From Enoplolaimus lenunculus (taxonomy: Eukaryota; Nematoda; Enoplea; Enoplida; Thoracostomopsidae), in contig JASANG010001958.1 of NCBI GenBank assembly GCA_030248215.1, positions 1 through 64,000 on the forward strand: 64,000 bases of DNA, given 5' to 3'. Both the position numbers and the translations under genes were made by a program. Positions 48,937-61,679 of this stretch are shown here, piece by piece (the stretch's first letter is position 1; every line of letters begins with the position of its first letter). Below the pieces are notes generated by a model. The model searched no databases. It was not told the origin of the DNA and worked only from the letters and a program-made list of their open reading frames with translations.

Positions 48937-50253
48937 GGCCATTGTATTGAACAGGGTCGGAGCTGTAGTATAAGCATATTCCTAAACCTAAAGCCTAAGC
49001 CTATGCCTAAGCATAAGAATGAGCATATTCCTATGACAAAGCGTACTCCTAAGCCTAAGTCTAAGCGTAGGAATGAGCATATTCCTAAGCCTAAACCTAA
49101 GCCTATGGCTAAGCATAAGAATGAGTATGTTCCTATGACAAAGCGTACCCCTAAGCCTAAGCGTAGGAATGAGCATATTCCTAAGCCTAAACCTAAGCCT
49201 ATGCCTAAGCATAAGAATGAGTATATTCCTATGACAAAGCGTACCCCTAAGCCTAAGCCTAAGCGTAGGAATGAGCATATTCCTAAGCCTAAACCTAAGC
49301 CTATGCCTAAGCATAAGAATGAGTATATTCCTATGACAAAGCGTACCCCTAAGCCTAAGCCTAAGCGTAGGAATGAGCATATTCCTAAGCCTAAACCTAA
49401 GCCTATGCCTAAGCATAAGAATGAGTATATTCCTATGACAAAGCGTACCCCTAAGCCTAAGCCTAAGCGTAGGAATGAGCATATTCCTAAGCCTAAACCT
49501 AAGCCTATGCCTAAGCATAAGAATGAGTATATTCCTATGACAAAGCGTACCCCTAAGCCTAAGCCTAAGCGTAGGAATGAGCATATTCCTAAGCCTAAGC
49601 TTAAGCCTATGCCTAAGCATAAGAATGAGCATATTCCTATGACAAAGCGTACCCCTAAGCCTAAGCCTAAGCGTAGGAATGAGCATATTCCTAAGCCTAA
49701 GCCTAAGCCTATTCCTAAGCATAAGAATGAGCATATTCCTATGACAAAGCGTACCCCTAAGCCTAAGCGTAGGAATGAGCATATTCCTAAGCCTAAGCCT
49801 AAGCCTATGCCTAAGCATAAAAATGAGCATATTCCTATGACAAAGCGTACCTCTAAGCCAAGCATAAGCGTAGGAATGAGCATATTCCTAAGCCTAAGCC
49901 TAAGCCTATGCCTAAGCATAAGAATGAGCATATTCCTATGACAAAGCGTACCCCTAAGCCTAAGCCTAAGCGTAGGAATGAGCATATTCCTAAGCCTAAG
50001 CCTAAGCCTATGCCTAAGCATAAGAATGAGCATATTCCAATGACAAAGCGTACCCCTAAGCCTACGCCTAAGCGTAGGAATGAGCATATTCCTAAGCCTA
50101 AACCTAAGCCTATGCCTAAGCATAAGAATGAGTATATTCCTAAGCCTAAGCCTAAGCATAAACCTAAACCAAGCAAAAATTAGTTTAACGCTTAAGCTTA
50201 CTCTATTGCAGTCCCAAAGAAAAAACGTTCCGCCCCTGATCTTAGCATGGGCC
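48937..50253 (-). mobile_element. Large GGCC/TTAGGC-core element with 102-bp higher-order array
   Basis: GGCCATTGTATTGAACAGG to CTGATCTTAGCATGGGCC, 1317 bp. The core repeats a 102-bp unit about ten times: AAGCATAAGAATGAGTATAT, TCCTATGACAAAGCGTACC, AAGCCT runs and GCGTAGGAATGAGCATATTC. The 102-bp period is a multiple of 3 and 6, so frames stay open on both strands; these are not genes. Confidence 0.88.
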
Positions 50254-51822
50254 AATGATTCAAATACAAACGTATCTTGGACCTACGGTAAATCCTGGAT
50301 TTACCACCGATCATACCGGACTCACATTCAACGACCTCATAACCTGACAAGAAATTGTTTTACTTTATCCACACTCCAATTGAAATATACAGTTGTTTTC
50401 AACCGAAATATAAAAATCATTTGTCGCAAAAAATAAATAAACAATAAATAAAAATAACAATAAAACATAAACACAACCATTCTTGAGCACCAGGATCATT
50501 AATATTCAAACAGTGTGATTCAAACTCAAACCCACACGCGTTTGAATTTGACCCGTGGGTCAGAAATGTCAACTGCACACAGCGGCGGATTCAGAAATTT
50601 CTAACGGTGACGCTGGCGTGATAATAGTTTTAAAAGTGTCGAGAGCGAAGCGATCAAGAAGCCAAACGTAATTTTAATACTAAATCTTAACACAAAATAT
50701 GTGGTTCCGATTGATGTTGGGGGGAGGCCTTATCGCAAGTGGGTGCCCCCACCGATGATCACGCACAAAACGCTCAACACCATTTCGGTTATATGCCCCT
50801 GAACCCGAGAAAACCATACCGGGTACCAATTGAAATTTATACCGCAAAGACTCTAAAACTTTTACGATGAGCCAGTTCAACTCAACTTTGAAATTTTAAC
50901 TCGACTTATGAATTTTAAAGTTAAAATTGTTTGAATTTGAATTTTCTAAAATATACAGTTGAGTTTGAAATATTTTCACCCCCTCCAAAATTGTTCAGCT
51001 ACGTACCGGAAGGGCCGTTGAGATTGGCCCCTGCTCGTGTCGGTTTCGTATTCGCTATGTACAACTGTTTAGACCCTGCCTCATTGAATCATAATTAAAG
51101 TGCCGATTCGACCTTACGGACGTCGCCCCCCCCGCGAATGAAATGTCACTGAGACCGCCGTCGGCCCCGACGGACGGCGAAAAACTGAACCCAGTACAAA
51201 TATTCAAACTCTTACATAATAAGTCACGCAATCGCATAATCAATACTGTTGCTGCCTCCTACTGCGAGCGGAATTCAAAACTGTGGTATATACCTCAGGG
51301 TTTATTGTATGACGTGACAAAGCAATTTTACCCAGTGACTCGGTTGTCAGGCCCTAATATAAAACAGCTCGGGTCGCGGGCAACTCAAAGGGAGCCGGAG
51401 ACCCTGGCCTGATATGAGATTTCAAGCAAATTTTCAGCGCAATCCGTGCCGGTGATTGCCGTCAATTTGTTTGCGTTTGGTTTGCAGGCGTTGATACATT
51501 TTAGCTTATGCGTTCTAGGTGGACACGCCTTAAAGGGTCCACAATAAAGTGGAACGTGGTCGAGAAAAAGATATCCGGCCATCCCAACTAACGAACGAAT
51601 TTTGTATAAAATAAATTATTACTAATTTTCAAACGGAATTTTTAAAATTTTTGAGAAATTATTTTTTTAAGCATCCGGATCAAAAATGGGTCTAAAGTTT
51701 AGTTTCAAACCGAATTCCGGTTTTAACCAACGTGTAACATCTTTGCTTTGGTCACTTGATACAGAAGAAAAGTATTTACAACAAAATTAATACGAAACTT
51801 TAACTTAAACTATGAACTACTT
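50254..51822. other. Gene-free stretch
   Basis: Holds a hAT-like dispersed repeat at about 50580-50790 and otherwise mixed sequence. A short minus-strand frame near 51055-51243 was not supported by homology. Confidence 0.35.
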
Positions 51823-52017
51823 AGGGTTGCGCTATACTTTGCTGCTTTGCACATTGGCGCGCCGCGCCGCCGACGCCGCGCGCGCCCCGAGGCGACGCGC
51901 GGGGAAACGGGGGGGCCGCGGGAACCGCCGCAACACAAACAAAAAACACACCCAACAAACGTACTCTTTTATAGACCCACCAGAAACCTTGACGCACCTT
52001 AAAGTAACATGGGCCAA
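51823..52017. mobile_element. Composite of an AGGGTTGCGCTATACT end and a type 3 GGCC end
   Basis: AGGGTTGCGCTATACTTTG and a GC-rich run of GCCGCC motifs, followed by a solitary type 3 end (TTTTATAGACCCACCAG to CCTTAAAGTAACATGGGCC). Confidence 0.5.
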
Positions 52018-52419
52018 TAAGTGGGTAGGCCAAAAACGCAACGTGTGCTGGGCACATTCGTTTCGAGGACATTATGTACTCTTGATAGAATCAAGAGTCA
52101 ATCATGACGATTTAGACAAAAACATGCACCTGGCTATATTTTGCACGATACAAAATGTACCAGCGCGCGTTGTGTGTGTTTTCCCCGACCCCCGTACTTA
52201 TGGGGAGGGGTTAATGTCATTTACCACCCATGTTCGAGGAATGAATAACCGGACACTTCCTTAAAGTATAAGCTGACCGGCTGATTTTTCCGTACCATCA
52301 TCAACGTTGATGTAAAACTTTACACGTTCCATAAAAGCGCAAAAGGTTTGGCTAAAACGCAACGCGCGCTGGTGCATTCTTTTGTGTACACAGAATGTAC
52401 CCAGTTGCATACTCTTGCG

Positions 52420-52580
52420 GCTCATGATAAGAGTCGAACCTTTTTTCGCGGTACTATAATACAGTAAGCTTAAACTTTAGACTAGTGTTTTGCTTTGACT
52501 TAGGCTTGAAGACTAATCTTTACACTGAGGTTTACGCTTAAGCTTAGGCTTATGAATAAGCTTATACCACTGCTACACCC
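52420..52580 (+). mobile_element. GGCC/TTAGGC-core element, heavily decayed
   Basis: CTCATGATAAGAGTCG, AGTAAGCTTAAACTTTAGAC, poor hexamers and AAGCTTATACCACTGCTAC remain in the family order. Confidence 0.5.
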
Positions 52581-52779
52581 GTCAGAGTAATATTAAATTG
52601 TAAATATCGTTACTACAACTTACATTCATGTGAAAAGAAACGTTTGACTTCAAGGCCTTAGAAAGCCATTCTAAACCTTGGTAAATGGCACTTAGTAGTT
52701 CCCCCCTAACAATGAAAGACCCTCAGAAATGGGCCATGTGTACCTGCGGATCGTACCTGTACTGTTTCGCATTCAATAG

Positions 52780-52932
52780 GTGAGCCCACGGGATCTCAGC
52801 CCCCGCTATTGAAAAGATTAGACCTGCCTAGAAAATTTTCAACCTTGCTTGTAAGTCAACGACACCGTTTGTTATGCCCCTTCTGAAAATTCTATAGCCC
52901 CCTTAGCAATGTGAGCTTGCTACAGGCCTGTA
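52780..52932. mobile_element. CCCGTAGCC-type element, decayed
   Basis: GAGCCCACGGGATCTCAGCC to GAGCTTGCTACAGGCCTG. Confidence 0.5.
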
Positions 52933-54627
52933 TAGTATAAGCATATTTCTATTCCTATGCCTATGCCTAAGCCTTAATGAACCTTTCCTTGCTGGCAGGG
53001 CGAAACCTACAAAACAGCTGTTAACAGGTCTTTTTCCGTGTCTGTCCACAAATTTCAGGAACGGATATATCCCGTCTGTCTCTGTCCTGGTATACGACCC
53101 TGGATCAAATACTGCACAGTATCCACTCAACCTCACAGGAATCCTGTGATCACCTGTCGATAACTTCCCACACATTCAGGCGCCTACTCTACCGGTATGG
53201 TCAACAAAACCATAATCAAAATATCACATCGCTGGCAATGACCTTAAACCCAGCGCCGGCGCAGGCCAGGATGGGGCGCCCCAAGGGCCCGGGTTCCTTA
53301 TGATGATCAAAATATTTTGAAAATTTTTAAAAATTCGTTTAGGGTAAAGTGTCCCCCTGTTTGGGGTAGGGTCACCCCAAACAGGAGGCATTTGGCGTGG
53401 CTGCTTCGGCCCTGCTTAAACCTAAGCTAAGGCACACCGTAGATGAGGGTGTGAAGCGTCAGGTTTAGAAAACGTTGTTCTGTCTGTCAGACCGGCTGAC
53501 GTATATATTTCTACCGGTGCCAGTCCAACATATACCGTATAACCTGTACCTTAAATTGAAGGGCGCGGAATTCATTGGTTCGATATGGGATCGCGTCGTC
53601 TAGCAATTGAGCGTAGCGAACAAGAATATTTATTTTAAATTATCCATAGCTTACATCCTGTAAAAGAGCCTTTTTCGAAACGTTCCAGAAATTTTATGGG
53701 GACATATAACTTTTATCCCCCCCTTGTATAACCCCTGCCAAAATCAGCCTAATACCTTTCCACCCCCTATAATTGATAACGTTTTAGCATTAACCTCAAA
53801 CAAACCAGATCAATGTCTCAGTGGTGACACCTATCGAGACCCGACACACGCACAACAATCATTGTTTAAGCCATTCTAAATATATAAACATATCAATAAA
53901 TATATTGTATAACTAAATAAAATAAAATAATAAAATTGATTATAAATATGGGCATGTAGTTATTTATGCTATATGTATTTTATATATATATTTATATATA
54001 TACATATATATATTCAAATAAAGATCAACCATACACCGCAAACTTATATATCTCGTTCGCACATTTGATTATCTCACGTGCCCCTTAGACATGATGGCGC
54101 CGTCATCGTATGCAATACCCACCTTAATAGGCCACTATGAATCCAAATGGCATCCAGACCTCGCACAGTATTGTCCTTCTCTCAAAGGCGTGTAGCCAGG
54201 ATTTTTAATTGACATGGGTCTGTAGAACCAGAAACTTGTCGAGCAAAGCGAACGGGAATCCAGACGTAATTTTAGTATTAACTCCGCTTAACAACAGTGC
54301 CAAAGTATGTTTCAGTTCATGTATTGGACGGGGTTGACCCCCAAAAACCCCCCTCCCCACCTGTTTACCTATGCGTCTGATCTCACAAACCCAACCACTG
54401 GTTTCTATGACCGGGTATACTAAGCTTATAGGCGCAAAATGAAATTAGAATGCTCTCATCGTTTGAAACCTGTGAGAGGTATTGAAGAAAATAAAGGTGG
54501 AAATGATATTTTTTTTGCCTGTTGACCAGATTCCTGATTAGGTTTGGCTGGTGTACTCGATATGAAACCGGTGAATTTATGGTTCTGTTGGCCAGGCGTG
54601 TACACAAATGGTATACATACACTAGCG
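52933..54627. other. Gene-free stretch
   Basis: Contains a short perfect stem (CCTGTTTGGGGT with ACCCCAAACAGG) at about 53363-53394, AT microsatellite at about 53975-54020, and a dispersed repeat at about 54187-54360. No gene recognised. Confidence 0.4.
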
Positions 54628-54839
54628 TGTTGGTTATTTCTGAATTAATATCAGTAAACATGAACTCATTCTGAGTTGAGTTGATTCTATAACTCTGAGT
54701 TTAGTTGACTCTGGGTGGGTGGGTTATTTAACTCAGAGTGAATTGAATCAGCTCGAAATTGTGAGTTCTGATAGTCCTAACTCAGACTGAGTGATTCAAC
54801 TCATTCTGAGTTAAAATCAACTCACTGAAATTTACAGTA
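54628..54839. mobile_element. CACTGTAAATTTCAG-type element
   Basis: GAATTAATATCAGTAAACAT body with GAGTTGATT units and the ACTGAAATTTACAGTAT end; other end eroded. Confidence 0.55.
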
Positions 54840-55114
54840 TATGATGGCTCTAGTACACGCCCCTCCCCACATTTAAAACTGCGGCATAGGTTAATGCTTA
54901 CGCTTATTAAGAGGCTTGGGCAAAGGATTAACCTTTTACGCAAGTCTTTTCCTAAGCCTAAGCTTAAGACTAAACCTGAGCGTGTGGAAACAAAATGAAC
55001 AAGAGTCCAACAGATATACACCTGAAATTTTTATATGGCTGAGGATAAATTAACGCTGTTACAGTTGACCTCACAGATAAAAACAGGGGCCGCCTGCCCA
55101 AGTCCCACCTAACT

Positions 55115-55171
55115 AGGCTTAGGCTTAGGAATACGCTTAATCCACTGTTACGCCCCTTAAAGTAACATTGA
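55115..55171 (+). mobile_element. Type 3 GGCC/TTAGGC element, right-end fragment
   Basis: TTAGGCTTAGGAATACGC, TTAATCCACTGTTACGCC and CTTAAAGTAACATTGACC. Confidence 0.5.
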
Positions 55172-57482
55172 CCAATTATAACATGATTTGAACGCTTCAA
55201 CTATATGATGTTCATTTTATATACAGGTAAAGAATAAAATATATAAATATGTATGTATATATAAATATATCTGAAATACATCCGGTCCGAAGCACAACCG
55301 GATATTACATCAACTTCCGGTACGATAGCAATCACTTTTTGCAGGTAGCTTAGACAGCGTATGCCGCATTTGAACGTCGTACCCTGGTTCATTCAAACTA
55401 TGAGACGGTTCCATCAAAAGTTAGCTGAGGAATTAATATTTACGCCAAAATTTGCCGTATGAAATCAGCCAAAACGGCCGACAGACATTACCGTGAGCAA
55501 TAGAAACAAATACTATTTAAGCAATGAATATCAATCAGCCAACACCAATCCCTCGTATTAACAGATATCAAACCCAAAATTTTGTATTAATAAGATTTAG
55601 CACTAAAATTGCGTTTGGCTTCTCGTTCGCTTTTCACTATTATGGCTCAAGATATCGACTTCGTATAACGACTCAAACCGCGTTAACGATGCATCAATAA
55701 AGCATTATCACCATACCGAATAGGGATTATGGGGGGCAGCCCTTCTGGAACCCCGGTTTATTTATGCCCTTCCCCATAGTTGTAAATGATTTTTCATTTA
55801 TACTCGGTATACAGTCTAGTAAAAATAAAGATATTATACGTCTACGAACCTCGTATATAAACAACCTCATAAAAGCATTGCATAAACCTCTGGGCGGACA
55901 CACAGCTTAGGGTGGTAATACAAGGTAATATATTCCGAGGGTGACGCCGAAATTCCCATTTCGTCGGGTATAATTTCATCATATAGAAACGTAAAGTCGA
56001 CCAGAGTAGAGTTTCTAAAGCCTTTAAATGTACCGATTTTTTCATCGTTTGTTTAGAAATTTCCATTACGGGGGGATATATATCGTCGATAGCCATTGTC
56101 CCCCCCGGTGTACACCGTTGGATATATCAATAGAAGCTTTTCACTCTACCGAGTGATATCTATATACTGTTCTTACTTAGTGTCTTCAACTGAGAACGTA
56201 CCGTCAAACTATAGACTTGAAGCATTTTAAAACGAATGAAAAGGGTTTTAATTTTGTGAAATAATAGGACTCTTAGCTCAAAACCTATTCTATTTTGCCT
56301 AACACAGCCATCGTAGCGGTGACGTTTGGATTTCATTTCGCAAGGGTATTAAACACGCCAAGTGAACCGAAAAACTATTGCTTGACCTTGGGAATCGAAC
56401 AGGTTAAGCCTGTAAAAGTGTCTATTTGTCACTGTGGGAATTTCAAGGTTTCATTGCTACTGTAGGAATGGGGCATATTTGCCCACTGTCCCATTTCTCA
56501 TTGGTGTCACCGGGTAAACAAGGTTTGCTCGCTATTGAACCCGGCGGCATTGCGAGCTTTGTAGGGAAGCGAATAACACACAAGTGAGTAGAGTAAAGTA
56601 TTTTGATTAAAAAATAATATTTTCAAATTATAATACTAAGATACGATTGTTTACTTAAATCGAGGTATATTTTAAGTAAAATTTTAAACACTAAGATTGA
56701 AATTTTAAATTTGGTAAATGTTTGTGGGTAGAAATTTAAAAAAAGACCGCTGTAGCAGGGCTATGCCGTAGGTGAGGTCGGGTGAACCATTTTTTGAAAT
56801 ACTTTGGTACCTTACGCTTGTGACGATTGGTAATTAGTTTTCGGTTTGTTACCCATATGGGTTCCTTCCGATTGTTTTAACAGTATTTATAGCTAGTGTA
56901 ATTTCATTAGATCTGCTAAAAAGATATATTGTAGAAAAAGACTAAACCAGACTTGTAAAACAAAACTCAGTGTACTGAGCAGTTTTAAAGTGCAAGCTTG
57001 AAGGTTCTTTATGTTGGTATCAATATGGGCTACAAGCAGACATATTGACGCTACCTATATGGGTAGGTCAATATTTCGAAAACTTAGCTATGCATAACAT
57101 TTTGCTTTCTGCTTGTATCCATATGGGTAGCAAAAAATACTGTGTACTGCTAATGGGCATTGTGATAAAACAGGTACCAAGCGCACAATTTGGTAACGTG
57201 AACCACGCATAAACGATAACAGGTGTTAATTTTAAGCTGTCTAAATATACATGTTAATAATAGAAGCATGAGCCATTTCTAGAACTGTGTCATAATTATT
57301 ATTATTATATACAAATCATCCTTGCTGAACGCTCTTATATGATAATAACTTTGAATCAAAAATCAATTTGGGTTTATGGTCCATTAGTTCTGGTGAAGCT
57401 AAGGGTACCCAGAACATTGTGGGTTCTGGCCCGACCCACGTCACAGCGAAAATTTTCGTGATAGGCTCTATATGGCGCTTTG
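55172..57482. other. Gene-free stretch of 2.3 kb
   Basis: No homologous protein was recognised in any frame. A minus-strand frame at 55842-56096 is open for 84 residues but has no identifiable motif. A fragment with the GCGTTTGGCTTCTCGTTCGC motif lies at about 55600. Confidence 0.35.
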
Positions 57483-57636
57483 GGCCAATGTTACTTTCAG
57501 GGGCGTAACAGTAGATTAATCGTATTCCTAAGCCTAAAGCCAAAACCTAAGCAAAAAAAATGTAATCTAGAATCTAAACCTACTCTTTTTTGTAAACCCA
57601 CCAGAAACCTGGACGCTCCTTAAAGTAACATGGGCC
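57483..57636 (-). mobile_element. Minimal complete type 3 GGCC/TTAGGC element (154 bp)
   Basis: GGCCAATGTTACTTTCAGG to CTTAAAGTAACATGGGCC; flanks GCGCTTTG and ACGCTTTG (7 of 8). The hexamer core is reduced to a few CTAAGCC/CTAAAGCC units, so it defines the conserved shoulders. Confidence 0.9.
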
Positions 57637-57959
57637 ACGCTTTGTATACATAGATGTAATTCCAACCGATGATTTTTTAACTGCTTATCGCCGAAAAATC
57701 AAATAGTTATCCAATTTACTGTTCAGAGGGCACTCCCCTCAATATTCGGATCCGGGACTGACTTTTAAGATTTTGGTATGTTGCTTTCAATATAGGTAAT
57801 GCGGGTTTCCTGTTAGTATCATATAATATTCCGTCATGCGCAAACATTATGTAACGCACTCAATAGACATTTTTATAATGATCATATAATATTGACAGAC
57901 CATGTAGCGAACAGAATATGATATTGAAAGACAAAAAGTGACCGATAATGAAATTCTGT

Positions 57960-58158
57960 ACAGTAATTATTTCTGAATTAATATTTGGAAACATTAACTC
58001 TATCTGAGTTGAGTTGATTCTCACTCTGAGTTGTGTTGATTTTGGCCAAGTTGATTAATTAACTTTCAGAATGAGTTGAATTGAATCATAATTCTGAATT
58101 CCGACAGTTCTAAACTCATATTTCTGAGTTCAAATCAACTCACTGAAATTTACAGTGT
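57960..58158. mobile_element. CACTGTAAATTTCAG-type element
   Basis: CAGTAATTATTTCTGAATT to CACTGAAATTTACAGTG with inverted GAGTTGATT units. A decayed TTAGGC-element left end follows at about 58170-58260. Confidence 0.6.
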
Positions 58159-58610
58159 AAGCCTCAGCTTAAGCCGAAATCTAGGCAAAAAATAGTCAAA
58201 AGCTTAAGCTTACTCTATTACAGTCCCACAGGGAAACTTTCCTTCCATGTTCTATACACATGATCAGCTCTTGTAAAAGTATAAAACTTAATTTTGAGCT
58301 TTTAAGGTTATATAAATATACCCTTAATATGCTTTAGCCATATAAAACAGAATGTGTTAACATTAAAAGGGTAAAAGACCAAAATAACGGTAATAATCTA
58401 AGACCTCAAAACAAACCGTTAACAAAATGCAGGACGGGGGCGCATATAGAGGGCAGAGTAGTCCCCCCCAATTCGTCATCATTTCTGTCTGGTAAAGGCG
58501 CCGCCTTTAATATTGAAGCATGGCGAACAGCATTTTAGTCGTAAGGTGTCACCCCACTGGCAATGGAAAATCCTCGGCACACCACAGGTTTAGAATCAAC
58601 TATACCGGTG

Positions 58611-58813
58611 GGCCAAAGGTCAGGGGCGGAACGTTTTTCTGTTGGACTATGAGCGAGTAAGCTTAAGCTTTAGACTAGTTTTTTTGTTTGGTTTAGGCTT
58701 AGGCTTAGGCCTAGGAATATGCTCTTTCTTACGCTTAGGCTTGGGCTTAGTCTTAGGCTTAGGCTTAGGAATATGCTTATAATACTGTTCCGCCCCTGTT
58801 GTTTATATTGGCC
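58611..58813 (+). mobile_element. GGCC/TTAGGC-core element, type 1
   Basis: GGCCAAAGGTCAGGGGCGG (a small deletion in the left end) to CTGTTGTTTATATTGGCC; two hexamer blocks. Confidence 0.8.
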
Positions 58814-59205
58814 GCAGTGGTAAAAATGAATGTTTCCCTATGGTCTTGTAATGAGTACAGGACAGCCAACCATGTTTGTCGACAACACCTAAAATGAATA
58901 CGGAAACCTAAGGTTCGAGTAAAACCGCTTTTGAGAACGCGTTGTTTACCTGGTTTGATATGAAGATAGCAAAGGATACTGGTATTAAGGGTTAAGAATG
59001 TGGTTTGTATATAAATTTAATACTTTTATAGCACAATTTTGTTCGTAAAGTAATAAGTTTGTATTAAATTTGTTGAATTTTAGTCAAAAATTGACATTAA
59101 TATTTTCAAAATGAAATTTTAAATTTGATTTTCGTTTTAAGTACGAAAAGGTATAAATAATAGACGTAGGCAGTTAAACCGGGTGATATGGTTTACGCCA
59201 AGCTT

Positions 59206-59290
59206 GGCGGAGTCGAAATTTGACTCAGTTTCTGTCGTCAGGAAAAGCCTATTTCGGAGAAAGTCAATTTGACTCATCATTTTTTGCAGT
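59206..59290. mobile_element. CACTGC-type element, right half
   Basis: GGCGGAGTCGAAATTTGACTC then AGGAAAAGCCTATTTCGG and CATTTTTTGCAGT. Confidence 0.55.
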
Positions 59291-59802
59291 TTGGCAAAAT
59301 GGTTTTATGTAATTGTTTTGCTCAAAAATGATTTTAACTCTTAAAACAATAAAAAACTGGTACTTAAAACTTTTAAAGTTTGCCCAAGTGACCTGTTTAG
59401 GCACACTTGCGATACTGGCCAGCACTGGTTGAGAAGAATCAAAATTTCACAAAATTCAAATTCTCTGCGACGCTTCGAGAAATATTTTCGCTAAACCCGA
59501 AAATTTTGATTTTATGAAATTGTCGTTCAACCAGACTCGGTGTCTGTTTTCGTTTCAGTTAATATAGAAATACTACCGGAAATTTCGTTATTTTTGTGCT
59601 CAAAATTAGTTATAAATCACGTATATATCGCGTAATTTTTTTAATACAGAGATTACAGATATGATGTAAGTGTTCGATGAAGAATAAAAAACAAGAACTA
59701 TTAAATTCGTTCAAAACCGGAAAAATTGCGGTGCATCCGCTGTTTCATTTTTAAATTTTAAAAAGCCCAGTCAATATTTGCACGCCTAAATTTTCATTTG
59801 AT

Positions 59803-59962
59803 CCGATTCATTCTGAGTTAATTAATCAACTCACCCAGAGTCAACTCAACTCCAGAGTGCGAATCAACTCAATTCAGAGTGAGTTAATGTTTACTGATAT
59901 TAATTCACAAAAAAACCAACTCGCTAGCTGAATTGATTAATCAACTCATTGGAATTAACAGT
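59803..59962. mobile_element. CACTGTAAATTTCAG-type element, decayed
   Basis: GATCCGATTCATTCTGAG through AATCAACTC units to GGAATTAACAGTG. Confidence 0.55.
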
Positions 59963-60697
59963 GTAGGTGCTATGCACTTTTCAGAATTATACGTGTATTA
60001 AAAATGAAAAAAATCGAGTTGAATCGGCTCGGCTGGTATGTATTAAACAAATTTATCCGGCAAAATGGATTTTGCAGTTTTAACAAATCAAATAAACTTA
60101 AAAACTTCAACTAAATTATATTCGATATTTGAGTGATTTTCGTTAATTTTAACCCAATCAGATATGATCTGTAATTGTAGTGTATTTTGACAAATTGACT
60201 AATTTGCTGCTAAGATACCAATTAGAAGATTTTTGCTTTCATCCTATGAAGTATTAATAATAAACAGTGGCGTATCAGAGAAATTTTAATTGGGCAGTGT
60301 CAGCACCGAAAAAAATCAGCAAATTTGATTGGTTCTTCAATAGAGAAATTGCAAATTTTTTACTAAAAGTCTTACGGTGGGCACGGTCCCCGGGTTCTCT
60401 CTGTCGGCCCCAGTTAACAAAAGCAAAAGTTTGGACAAAGAAAAGAAAAAAAGGTACCATGAGTCTTTGAAATATCTGCTATTTTTAAAACCTGTTTAGC
60501 CTAAATGAAACTGACTGAACGTACCGTATTTGCCGTTAGTTCGAACAGGTTCGTGGCCAAAATTTCATTTTTTGAAGGAAATGACTTCGGCTTAGAAAAC
60601 TTTTTTGACCTTTGCAATTTTATTCCGCAGCCTCTAAAAGTACCTTTTTCGAGTTTTTTCAAAATTCACCATAGATATATCTCGCTATCCCCACTTG

Positions 60698-60894
60698 GGC
60701 CAATGTAAAGAACAGGGGCGGAACAGTATTATAAGCATTTTTGTAAGCCTAAGCCTAAGCATAAGCCTAAGCGTACGAATGAGCATATTCATAAGTCTAA
60801 GCCTAAGCCTAAGCCATGCAAAAAATAGTCTAAAGCTTATGCTTATTGCAGTCCCACAGAAAAACGTTGCACCCCTGATCTTTATACATGGGCC
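60698..60894 (-). mobile_element. GGCC/TTAGGC-core element, type 1, with perfect 8-bp duplication
   Basis: GGCCAATGTAAAGAACAGG to CTGATCTTTATACATGGGCC, flanked by CCCACTTG at 60690-60697 and 60895-60902. Short core; complete shoulders. Confidence 0.92.
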
Positions 60895-61559
60895 CCCACT
60901 TGGATACGCCCACCAGGGTTTGCGGCTCTAAACGTGCGTAGAATATTCATTTTTAACCTAAACATCTTCTTAGACAAAAACTAAATTTGTGATAAATGCG
61001 TCAAACCTAAAAATATTTCAGGCCTGGAATACAAATCAACCACGGTCGTTATTCAGAACCGGTAGAACCATTAGGGGTGACCCCACGGCGTACCACCCTG
61101 CCTCCAAAACTTAATTTTTTTTGTGTTCACATTTAGTACTAAAATTGCGTTTGGCTTTTCGATTGGTTCGTACGCCATCAGAAATTTCTCGATCCGCCGC
61201 GACTATTGAGATGTTTTGGTTGTGTTGGAAAATCATTTTGCATTAAAGGTATTTAAAAAGGTTCGCCAGGGCTTTGAATTAAAGTAATTTTACTCAAAAT
61301 TGAATCATAATAATGTAAACACACCGCGAAGTGGTGTACAGAAAAATCCGGTTTGGTCAGGCTAATCTGATTTTGAAAAAAGCTTAGGCTTAAGCTTAGG
61401 ATTAGGCTCATGAGTAGGTTTACGAAAAAGCTTGCATAAAAGTTTGTTCATAAGCCTAGGTCTGTACTTCAAGCCAAAAATTAAGCCTAAAGTGCAAGGC
61501 TAAGCATATACATAAGCCTAATCGTAAGTGTGTGCCTAAGCCTATGCAAAACGTTAGCC

Positions 61560-61629
61560 TAACGCTTAAACTTATTCTATTGCAGTCCCGCGAAAAAGCG
61601 GTACGCCCGTGATCTTGACACACGGGCCA
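61560..61629 (-). mobile_element. GGCC/TTAGGC element, solitary left-end shoulder
   Basis: TAACGCTTAAACTTATTC, GCAGTCCCGCGAAAAAGCGG and a decayed CTTGACACACGGGCC. It may be one end of a larger damaged element starting near 61380. Confidence 0.5.
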
Positions 61630-61679
61630 CTGAACAAATGCTAAACTAAACTTATGCCCAATCAGTGCCTATGAGAATG

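Noticed and set aside
48900-50255. Open frames of up to 451, 312 and 280 codons
   Set aside because: They are produced by the 102-bp and 6-bp periods of the element core; the peptides are Leu/Arg/Gly or Lys/Pro repeats and appear in several frames on both strands.
51812-52264. 150-codon plus-strand frame
   Set aside because: It crosses a repeat end, a GC-rich tract and a solitary transposon-like end; no protein similarity recognised.
54383-54661. 92-codon minus-strand frame
   Set aside because: It starts in a repeat element and has no recognisable domain.
55842-56096. 84-codon minus-strand frame starting MAIDDIYPP
   Set aside because: No motif, no splice context and no similarity that I could recognise; length is compatible with chance.
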